Source of the DNA: Gammaproteobacteria bacterium
GTDB lineage: Bacteria; Pseudomonadota; Gammaproteobacteria; Thiohalomonadales; Thiohalomonadaceae
Reading direction: 5' to 3'
Length of the DNA stretch: 59,262 nt
NCBI GenBank assembly: GCA_015231435.1
Contig: JADGBN010000004.1
Coordinates: 1-59,262, forward strand
The position numbers were made by a program, and so were the translations under genes. This document shows, one piece after another, positions 52,703 to 59,262 of the stretch. Below the pieces are notes generated by a model, which did not search any database, was not told the origin of the DNA, and saw nothing but the letters and a program-made list of their open reading frames with translations. How positions within the stretch are numbered: position 1 is the first letter of the stretch; every line of letters begins with the position of its first letter.

Positions 52703-54802
52703 CTATTTTCCGGCGCTGTTAAAAGTAGATTTAATATCTTGACTAAGAATCTTCGGGGTAACGAATATCAGGAGTTCGCTTTTGTTATTGTCATGTCCGC
52801 GACTTCTAAAAAGTGCGCCAAGAATCGGAATATCCCCAAGTAGCGGCACCTTGGTCTCGCTGTTACTGCGGCTCTCTTCAAAGACACCCCCCAGCACAAC
52901 AGTATCACCATTCTTTACCAGTACTTCAGTATTTATACTTTTGGTATCGATATTATTGCCGACCGGGGCGTCTTTGGTGATAGTTAACGACATAATCACG
53001 CTTTCATCAGGGGTGATTTGCGGAGTCACGGTCAGCGTTAGGGCCGCAGTTGTCCACTGGGTGATGGTGCCACCATTTTCAGCGGTTCCCGAGGTCATAA
53101 TATTGACCCCCGAGGTAATGTTTGCTGCTTTTTTATCCATGGTGATCAGGCGTGGACTGGCGACTACCTCACCACGACCTTCGCTCTGCATCGCCGAGAG
53201 TTCGAGATCCACCAGATAGTCGCTACCGAGAATAGCCATCCCTACCCGTCCCGCAGGGTTTCCCGCTGGGAGGGCAACATTCAAACGGTTTGAGCCAAAG
53301 AGGGAGTTGGTAGTAATCAGTGAGTTGGCACCACCAACATCGCCGGTGGTCCCCACCATATTACCGCCGACCACCCCAGCTTTGGTTAACCCGGTCTGAA
53401 TACCCAGGCTGTGGCTAAATGTATCGGAAGCGACAACAACTCGCCCCTCAATCATCACCTGATCAACCGGAATATCTACTTTCTTAATAAACTCTTCTAT
53501 TGCGTTTAGCTTTTCCGCGGTCTCTATGACCAGCAGGGTATTGGTGCGCTCATCAACCGAAACTCGTCCACGCGCACTTAGTAACGAACTATTATCCGCC
53601 TTGGTGGGGTCGGTGGATTGCGTACCACCAAACAGTGTCTGGATATCAGCGGCTTTTGCATAATTAATGCGGAAAAATTTGGTATAGAGTGGCGACAGAT
53701 CTTCTATCTGTTTAAGTGACTCCAGCTGCTCTTTTTCCCGCGCAGTAATCTCGGCGCTGGGAGCTACCATAATCACGTTGCCATTCTCACGCATTCCCAA
53801 TCCACGGCTGCTAAGAATAATATCAAGCGCCTGATCCCACGGCACATTCTTTAAACGCAGGGTCACACTGCCGGAGACGGTGTCACTCACGACCACATTT
53901 TTGCCGGTAAAATCAGCAAGCAGCTGCAGCACTGCGCGCACTTCAATATTCTGAAAGTTAAGCGATAACTTTTCGCCAGAAAAACCGACATCCTTCTTCT
54001 TTTCCGCCAGTTTTTCAGGGGTCAGCGGCGTCATCTCCACCATAAAGCTATCGCCGATCTGATAACCCATATAGTCGAAATTTTCATTAATGGCGGTGAT
54101 CGTAATCTCACTGCCCTCGCCACTGCTTTTCGCTTCAATGGTCGCCGCAGGGGTGGCAAAATCGATGACATCCAGTTGCTGTTCAAGCTCGGCTTTAATC
54201 GGGGTATCCGGCAGGCTGAGGAAGATCTGTTTACCTCGCTGTTCGATTTCGACAACTGAATTGGCATCCGTCAGCTTAATGGCAATTTTTGCTTCGCCAG
54301 CGCCACCACGGCGAAAGTCGATAGCGCTCACCACTGCACCACTTTGTATGGTTTCACTCATTTGATAGCCACTACCGGTATTGGCCACACTGACCATATG
54401 ACTGCTATCGCTGCTGGTTGCGATACTCTCTGACAGAGTGATAGTCACCTGCCCGAGTTGGTGACTAATGGTATAGGGCAGGAGTTTTCCCATATTGATA
54501 ATAATACGGCTTCGACCGCCTGCTTCGACAGCACGCACATTTTTTAGCTCACTGCTGCTAATACGCAGATTTTTCTCGGCAACCGCCAGTGTCGCCCCGG
54601 GGAAGTCTATGGCGATACTCGCAGGACTCTCGACGCTAAAACTACCGGGCTCCGGCTTGTCGCCCTGATAGCCAATTTTAACCAGATAACTACGCTCGCC
54701 CTCCTGCTCGTAGCTAATTTGATTAATCGTGGTTGCCGCCATTGCCCCTGCAGTCGGCAGCAGCAGTAGCAATATCGCAATTTTTCTGAGTTGTCTGTTC
54801 AT
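52703..54802 (-). CDS. pilQ: Type IV pilus secretin PilQ
   Basis: 699 aa. Signal peptide, two AMIN domains (about 25-230), N0/secretin N domain (about 265-330, GKNVVVSDTVSGSVTLRLKN) and N1 (about 365-445), then the secretin domain (about 500-690, SRGHDNNKSELLIFVTPKI). It forms the outer-membrane pore for the pilus. ATG 54802 is chosen over GTG two codons upstream because GGTG lies 5 bases from it. Downstream of pilP. Confidence 0.95.
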   Translation of the reverse strand: MNRQLRKIAILLLLLPTAGAMAATTINQISYEQEGERSYLVKIGYQGDKPEPGSFSVESPASIAIDFPGATLAVAEKNLRISSSELKNVRAVEAGGRSRIIINMGKLLPYTISHQLGQVTITLSESIATSSDSSHMVSVANTGSGYQMSETIQSGAVVSAIDFRRGGAGEAKIAIKLTDANSVVEIEQRGKQIFLSLPDTPIKAELEQQLDVIDFATPAATIEAKSSGEGSEITITAINENFDYMGYQIGDSFMVEMTPLTPEKLAEKKKDVGFSGEKLSLNFQNIEVRAVLQLLADFTGKNVVVSDTVSGSVTLRLKNVPWDQALDIILSSRGLGMRENGNVIMVAPSAEITAREKEQLESLKQIEDLSPLYTKFFRINYAKAADIQTLFGGTQSTDPTKADNSSLLSARGRVSVDERTNTLLVIETAEKLNAIEEFIKKVDIPVDQVMIEGRVVVASDTFSHSLGIQTGLTKAGVVGGNMVGTTGDVGGANSLITTNSLFGSNRLNVALPAGNPAGRVGMAILGSDYLVDLELSAMQSEGRGEVVASPRLITMDKKAANITSGVNIMTSGTAENGGTITQWTTAALTLTVTPQITPDESVIMSLTITKDAPVGNNIDTKSINTEVLVKNGDTVVLGGVFEESRSNSETKVPLLGDIPILGALFRSRGHDNNKSELLIFVTPKILSQDIKSTFNSAGK

Positions 54803-54838
54803 AGTCACACCAATGGTTACCTAATGATTTGCTCTATT

Positions 54839-55390
54839 CTATTCGATTAAACTAATGGCGCCGGTCTGCTCAAACCACTTTCCGCGCTCATTGCGATAAA
54901 GCTCAAGCAACTCGATTCTCGTCTCCGTAATACTGGTAATGCGGCCGTGATTTTGCCCGAGATAGTTACCCACCCCAACACGGTGCACAATCCCATCACT
55001 GTCGACAACAATGCCCCACTGCTCGCCATTCTGTTCGAGTACCCCAACATGCCGCAGTGAATCGAGGGGGAACTTTTCCAGTGCCTCGCGGCGGCGGCTG
55101 ATATCCGGCTTTAGCCCACCATCATCTTCCTGTGTCGTCAGTGTGGAGAGAAAATTATCTCCCTCTTCAAGCTTAAAGGGATTACGTTCGCCCGTACCAG
55201 TATAGGGGAAAGGTTCATAGGGCTTAAAGTCGGGCACCGGTGGAATACGTCCGCCGCTGCGGCTATTAATCTCACTGAGGTACTGTGTTAGATCACTGTT
55301 ATCACGATTAATAAGACATCCGTTTAGCAGTGGCATCAGCAGGATAAGCGCAGTGACCTGAAGCAACCTTTTCTCTTCTCTACTGGGCAT
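54839..55390 (-). CDS. pilP: Type IV pilus assembly lipoprotein PilP
   Basis: 183 aa, lipobox LNGC, a flexible linker, then a small beta domain (GVLEQNGEQWGIVVDSDG, VGNYLGQNHG). It connects the inner-membrane PilN/PilO complex with the PilQ secretin. The gap to pilO is 3 bases. Confidence 0.93.
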   Translation of the reverse strand: MPSREEKRLLQVTALILLMPLLNGCLINRDNSDLTQYLSEINSRSGGRIPPVPDFKPYEPFPYTGTGERNPFKLEEGDNFLSTLTTQEDDGGLKPDISRRREALEKFPLDSLRHVGVLEQNGEQWGIVVDSDGIVHRVGVGNYLGQNHGRITSITETRIELLELYRNERGKWFEQTGAISLIE

Positions 55391-55393
55391 TCT

Positions 55394-55972
55394 CTATTGC
55401 TCCAGATAACGGTAGGTTTTGGCTTGCGCACGCATCGTCAGCTGATCACTCGCTATCGCCAGTTGGACATCATGCAGTGTGACGATGCGCGGCAGAATGG
55501 CGATACCACTGACAAACTCGGCAATATTGTGATAGTTACCACTCACCTGTAGACTAATCGGCTTTTCACTGTAGAAATCTTTTGTCGCTTCGCTGCCCGG
55601 TTGAAAGAGGTCAAACTTCAACCCGTTGGCAAGCCCCGTTTGGGTAATATCGACAATCAGCTCGGGGATCTCTGTTTTACTGGGCAGCTGTCGTAGCATC
55701 GAGCCAAAGGACTCTTCCATCTCCTGCATCTGCTGTTTATAGGCGCCCAACAGCACCGCTTTGGTCTGTTTTGTTTCAAAATCGTTACGCAGTGTCACCT
55801 CATTGAGCTTTTCACGCGCCAACACTTTCTCTAGGTCACTAATAATAAAGTGGTACCCTGCGGCGGCAACCGCTACCACCGCCGCAACAAAAATCGTCCC
55901 TTTAACCAAGAACGGCCAGTTGCCGATATTTTCGGGATCAAGGTTTTGGAATTGGGAAAAATCAATTTTCAT
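55394..55972 (-). CDS. pilO: Type IV pilus inner-membrane protein PilO
   Basis: 192 aa. A short cytoplasmic N-terminus (MKIDFSQFQNL), one membrane helix (about 25-45), a periplasmic coiled coil and a ferredoxin-like domain (SLQVSGNYHNIAEF). It pairs with PilN. The gap to pilN is 3 bases. Confidence 0.93.
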   Translation of the reverse strand: MKIDFSQFQNLDPENIGNWPFLVKGTIFVAAVVAVAAAGYHFIISDLEKVLAREKLNEVTLRNDFETKQTKAVLLGAYKQQMQEMEESFGSMLRQLPSKTEIPELIVDITQTGLANGLKFDLFQPGSEATKDFYSEKPISLQVSGNYHNIAEFVSGIAILPRIVTLHDVQLAIASDQLTMRAQAKTYRYLEQ

Positions 55973-55975
55973 CGG

Positions 55976-56518
55976 TTACTCTGCCTTTTTCTTGACCTGT
56001 TTAACCGTGAGGGTAAAACTCCTGAGGCGATCGCCCTGTGCCTGAATTACCGCAAGGTTGGGGTTTTCAAACCAGTCTGAGTTCTCCAGCGCCTGCATAA
56101 AGGTCGATACGCGCGCATTGGACTCCGCCTCGCCAGCAATACTGACCACATCACCACTGACATTCAGTGTTTTTAGATAGAGCCCGTCAGGAACCATTTT
56201 TACCATCTCATCAAACAGATGAACCACCTGTGGTCGCTCTGTCTGCAGGCGTTCGATTATCTGCATTCGTGATACCAAGGCATCACGTTTTTTCTCAATC
56301 TCGGTGATCTCTTTTATCTGGCCATCAAGCCGCGCAATTTCATTAGTCACCAGGGTATTTCGCCCTTTTTGATGGCTGATGAGCTCACTCATGTAGTAGT
56401 GCGCCGCACCCACCAACAGGGCACCGACCACCACGCTTACCCCGAGACTGACATAAAACTGCTTCTCACGCTCTTTCTTAAGGGCTTCACGCCATGGGAG
56501 GAGGTTAATATGCGGCAT
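55976..56518 (-). CDS. pilN: Type IV pilus inner-membrane protein PilN
   Basis: 180 aa. The conserved N-terminal motif INLLPWRE (residues 4-11) binds PilM; a membrane helix (about 26-45) and a periplasmic coiled coil plus small domain follow. ATG 56518 abuts the pilM stop. Confidence 0.94.
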   Translation of the reverse strand: MPHINLLPWREALKKEREKQFYVSLGVSVVVGALLVGAAHYYMSELISHQKGRNTLVTNEIARLDGQIKEITEIEKKRDALVSRMQIIERLQTERPQVVHLFDEMVKMVPDGLYLKTLNVSGDVVSIAGEAESNARVSTFMQALENSDWFENPNLAVIQAQGDRLRSFTLTVKQVKKKAE

Positions 56519-57592
56519 TTAGTCAAAACTCCGTAATGCCAAACCGCAGGCAATCATCAGTGCCGGAGCATCGTTGCCCAAAATTTGCGCCTTTATTTTT
56601 GGCGAGATGACCATTTTGGAGAAGGGGTTGGCAACCATCGTGGTGATTCCCTCCTGCTTGTGAATATACTCCTCAAGCCCGGCAATGGTGGCACACCCCC
56701 CTGCCAGCATGATGAAATCAACTTCATTGTAGTTACTTGAGGCAAAAAAGTACTGTAACGAACGTCCTACCTGCTGCACCAGCGCCTGCTTGAAGGGTTC
56801 GAGCACCTCTGAGCCATAATCATCGGGCAAGCCGCCCTGGCGCTTGGCCATGCCTGCCTCCTCGTAGGAGAGGCCATAACGACGCTGTATCTCTTCGGTT
56901 AGCTGCTTGCCGCCAAATACCTGTTCACGCGTGTAGATGGTTTTCAGGTCGTGTATGACGCTAAGGGTAGTCATCGTCGCGCCAACATCGACAATAGCCA
57001 CGGTCTTATCCAGTCCATGGTCAGGAAGCTGTTCGCGAATGAGCGTAAAGGCATTCTCCATGGCGTAGGTTTCAACGTCAATAACCCGTGGAATCAGTCC
57101 GCCCAGCTCTATCGCTTCGGAGCGTAGATCGACATGATCCCGGCGCGAGGCTACCAGCAGTACATCTACCTGTCCCGGTGAATTTTCGGTTTCACCCACC
57201 ACCTCAAAATCGAGACTAACCTCTTCGATTGGATAGGGTATGTATTGATCAGCTTCCAACTCTATTTGCGCCTGCATCTCCTCATCGGAGAGATTTTTTG
57301 GCATCGCAATTATTTTTGTGATGACATCAGAGCCCGCCAACGCCGCAGCGGCATGGGTCGCCTTGGTGCCTGAACGCTTGACGGCTCGCTTTATTGCGTC
57401 CCCCACCAGCGAGGTATCGGCAATCTGCTTTTCAATAATTGAATTCGGCGGCAAAGGCTCCACAGAGTAGCTCTCGACACGATAGCGATTACCCTCACGA
57501 CCGAGTTCAAGCAACTTTACGGCAGTCGTGCTGATGTCCAAGCCAACAATATTGGCTCCGCGTGGTCGTGGCAGTGAAGGCAGTTTTAGCAT
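56519..57592 (-). CDS. pilM: Type IV pilus actin-like protein PilM
   Basis: 357 aa, FtsA-like fold with phosphate loops VGLDISTTAVKLLEL, VAIVDVGATMTTL and MLAGGCATIAGLEEYI. It forms the cytoplasmic ring of the pilus alignment complex. It is the first gene of pilMNOPQ and has no clear ribosome-binding site. An 83-base gap separates it from the Wzz-like gene. Confidence 0.94.
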   Translation of the reverse strand: MLKLPSLPRPRGANIVGLDISTTAVKLLELGREGNRYRVESYSVEPLPPNSIIEKQIADTSLVGDAIKRAVKRSGTKATHAAAALAGSDVITKIIAMPKNLSDEEMQAQIELEADQYIPYPIEEVSLDFEVVGETENSPGQVDVLLVASRRDHVDLRSEAIELGGLIPRVIDVETYAMENAFTLIREQLPDHGLDKTVAIVDVGATMTTLSVIHDLKTIYTREQVFGGKQLTEEIQRRYGLSYEEAGMAKRQGGLPDDYGSEVLEPFKQALVQQVGRSLQYFFASSNYNEVDFIMLAGGCATIAGLEEYIHKQEGITTMVANPFSKMVISPKIKAQILGNDAPALMIACGLALRSFD

Positions 57593-57675
57593 CTAAATTT
57601 CATTTTCGGTTGCAATAGAATCTATTTAACAACATTAAGTTTTCACGTCAAGTCATTGATGAAAATATTTTATTT

Positions 57676-58662
57676 TTAATTCGCTTCCGCCGCCTGACGC
57701 TCGCGATGATTCTTAAGCGCGTTACTGACAAAAACCCAAAAGAGACCGAGCATCCCCCCGACAAGGGTTGCCAGTACCACAATCAAGCTACGCTTGGGTT
57801 TGCTCTTCTTATCGGGCTCTACCGCTGCATCCAGCACCCGAAAGGCAAACTCCTGCTGCGTATTGGCAAGCATCGCCTGTTTCTGCTCTTTGGAGATAAG
57901 GGCAAAGAGCGTCTGACGCATATCTGCTATCTCAATTCCGGCAAGCTCTTGATTGAGATATTTAAGGTTATCCTGACTGCGCTCGATCGCCTCTTGCCGC
58001 AGATGCGCGTTAAGCCGCTCGACCAGCAGATTCGCCCAACTCGTCGCCAGCGCAGCATCGGTCCACTCAACGCTCAGTCTGACCAGACCACTCTTTTTAT
58101 CTTCACTCACCTGCAGAACGCCAGACATTGTACGAAAAGCGTCCCATTGGGTGGGCTGCTTTTCAGGGTCACTATCCACCCACTTCTGCTCCGCTGCACT
58201 CCACTTATCAGCGAAAAGCAGCGGCATGAGCTTTTCTGACTCGATGAACTGCACCAGGAACTTACGCGAATTCAATACCGCAAGGTTCTCTTTGACATCA
58301 CCACCACCGCCGCCCAGAGAGACCCCCGCCAACGACGCAAGCCCCCCCAGACCGCCTAGGGCCGCTGACAAACCACCGCCACCCTTCTCTGCGCTCACCG
58401 GTGCCAATAACACCTCCGCCTTATAGTAGTTCGGCATCTGCAGCGAGACAACTGCCGCCACTGCGGCAAAGAGCAGGCTTAAGCCGATAATATGCCACTT
58501 ACCCGCCCAGACAACGCTCCAGAGCTCAAGCAGGCTTATCTCGTCATCATCATCTCCCTGCCCCGTCTGCCCCTGATAGGGAACAAAATAACCGGGTGGA
58601 ATCATGTTAACCGCAGGTGTCGCGCTCTCGGGCGCTTTGTGGCTCTCATTGGCTGAAATCAT
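57676..58662 (-). CDS. Wzz-like polysaccharide chain-length determinant protein
   Basis: 328 aa. A cytoplasmic N-terminus (about 1-55), membrane helix (about 57-75), Wzz domain (ISLLELWSVVWAGK, YYKAEVLLAPV) with a glycine-rich stretch (about 95-125), a periplasmic coiled part and a second membrane helix (about 295-317). It controls polymer length. Start ATG 58662 overlaps nothing but lies next to the SLBB gene stop; the frame is open upstream. Confidence 0.83.
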   Translation of the reverse strand: MISANESHKAPESATPAVNMIPPGYFVPYQGQTGQGDDDDEISLLELWSVVWAGKWHIIGLSLLFAAVAAVVSLQMPNYYKAEVLLAPVSAEKGGGGLSAALGGLGGLASLAGVSLGGGGGDVKENLAVLNSRKFLVQFIESEKLMPLLFADKWSAAEQKWVDSDPEKQPTQWDAFRTMSGVLQVSEDKKSGLVRLSVEWTDAALATSWANLLVERLNAHLRQEAIERSQDNLKYLNQELAGIEIADMRQTLFALISKEQKQAMLANTQQEFAFRVLDAAVEPDKKSKPKRSLIVVLATLVGGMLGLFWVFVSNALKNHRERQAAEAN

Positions 58663-58663
58663 C

Positions 58664-59262
58664 CTAGAGCACCCCAACCGTATTCCATGCAGCTGCAGCA
58701 ACGCCCAGTTGATAGAGTATTTGCGACACACTGGTCCACATCGTCATCGGTCTTACCCGTTCCATATCTTGGGGTACGACAATAGTATCGCCAACTTCAG
58801 GCGTATAACCGCCACCAAAGAGTCCACCGGCCACGTCAGAGAGCACCATGCCATTACTGCGAACGACGTAGGTCGCCCCTGCATCAGCTAACTTTGTCAT
58901 GCCTCCTGATCGTTTTATATAGTCATCTACGGAATAATCAGCATTCGCCAGATGTGAAGTCGGGTAGTTCACCTCACCAATAATACTTACCTCGCTGGGC
59001 CTTTTCGGGATCACGATGCGATCGCCATCACGCAACTCAATATCACTTTCGCCTTTAAGAATCGTCTCCATGGCGATAACTAGGCGTCCCACCGGTTTTG
59101 CCCCCTCAAGTTGCAATAGTAGTCCATCCAAGTCGCCTGCAGTTAGCGGGCTGACAGTTTCACCCATACTTTGCTGCCCTACGGCAAAACTCGCGATTTC
59201 TGCTTTTAGACGCTGATGCAACGTATCCAGCTGCTGCTGCTCTTTAAGCCGTAACTCCTCCC
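58664..59262 (-). CDS. SLBB-domain polysaccharide export protein, 5' end outside window
   Basis: The C-terminal about 200 residues are visible. A Gln/Leu-rich helix is followed by SLBB-type beta domains (DGDRIVIPKRPSEVSIIGEV, PEVGDTIVVPQDMERVRP) and a C-terminal hydrophobic stretch (SVSQILYQLGVAAAAW). The reading frame continues to the window end. It is like Wza-type outer-membrane export proteins. It ends 1 base before the Wzz-like start, so the pair belongs to a capsule or exopolysaccharide operon. Confidence 0.85.
   Translation of the reverse strand, partial: EELRLKEQQQLDTLHQRLKAEIASFAVGQQSMGETVSPLTAGDLDGLLLQLEGAKPVGRLVIAMETILKGESDIELRDGDRIVIPKRPSEVSIIGEVNYPTSHLANADYSVDDYIKRSGGMTKLADAGATYVVRSNGMVLSDVAGGLFGGGYTPEVGDTIVVPQDMERVRPMTMWTSVSQILYQLGVAAAAWNTVGVL

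Noticed and set aside
1-59262. tRNA, rRNA or integrase/transposase genes
   Set aside because: No cloverleaf-like, rRNA-like or DDE/tyrosine-recombinase-like sequence was recognised by reading; a tRNAscan-SE run would settle tRNAs.

Overview
The window looks like chromosome of a chemolithotrophic, sulfur-oxidising gammaproteobacterium. The dissimilatory sulfur genes sat and aprBA indicate the metabolism. The gene orders bcp-gcvR / dapA-bamC-purC and pilMNOPQ-(insert)-aroK-aroB-...-damX are typical of Gammaproteobacteria. The species cannot be named from the sequence. There are no rRNA or tRNA genes, no CRISPR array and no recognisable transposase. Most genes are of moderate GC content; the lipoprotein gene at 50816-52693 is visibly more AT-rich.

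Layout. (1) 1-3.3 kb: the tail of an AtpB-like gene runs into a palindromic repeat, followed by the split B12-dependent ribonucleotide reductase nrdJa-nrdJb. (2) 3.8-9.7 kb, sulfur region: a DUF302 protein, a dihaem cytochrome c, an unknown 130-aa protein and sat on the minus strand, divergent from aprB-aprA. (3) 9.8-11.4 kb: a YkgJ-type cysteine-cluster protein and trmO. (4) 11.4-17.2 kb: two tandem copies of a module made of a sensor-less histidine kinase and a REC-TPR regulator, then a membrane-anchored RRM protein and an SseB-like protein. (5) 17.5-28.9 kb: typA, then a chemosensory block (CheX and CheY on plus; CheR, CheB, CheW, hybrid CheA, HEAT-REC and PilZ on minus). (6) 28.9-35.7 kb: two CNNM/CorC proteins, small conserved proteins, AMMECR1, PIN-PhoH, bcp and gcvR. 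(7) 36.0-41.6 kb: a DUF2202 lipoprotein, dapA-bamC-purC and an acyl-CoA synthetase. (8) 41.6-45.5 kb: a REC-histidine kinase, a soluble CZB chemoreceptor, a single-domain response regulator and a small kinase. (9) 45.5-50.8 kb: dgt, a WGR protein and damX as a coupled set, plus aroK-aroB. (10) 50.8-57.6 kb: an Ig-like lipoprotein and pilMNOPQ. (11) 57.7-59.3 kb: a Wzz-like protein and an SLBB polysaccharide-export protein cut by the window end.

How it fits together. Sat and AprBA convert sulfite to sulfate through APS and can supply electrons and ATP. The neighbouring cytochrome and DUF302 protein may belong to that respiratory chain (inference). Chemotaxis, the duplicated kinase/TPR modules, the PilZ protein and the type IV pilus machinery together suggest a cell that controls motility and surface attachment with many receiver-domain proteins.

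The most unusual items are: a dispersed palindromic repeat family whose two identical 105-bp copies lie 48.8 kb apart, with base-pair covariation in its hairpin and one copy forming the end of a coding sequence; the tandem sensor-less kinase/REC-TPR modules; an RNA-binding RRM domain anchored to the membrane; a cytochrome and DUF302 gene separated in frame by a single stop; and an AT-rich Ig-like lipoprotein inserted between pilQ and aroK.
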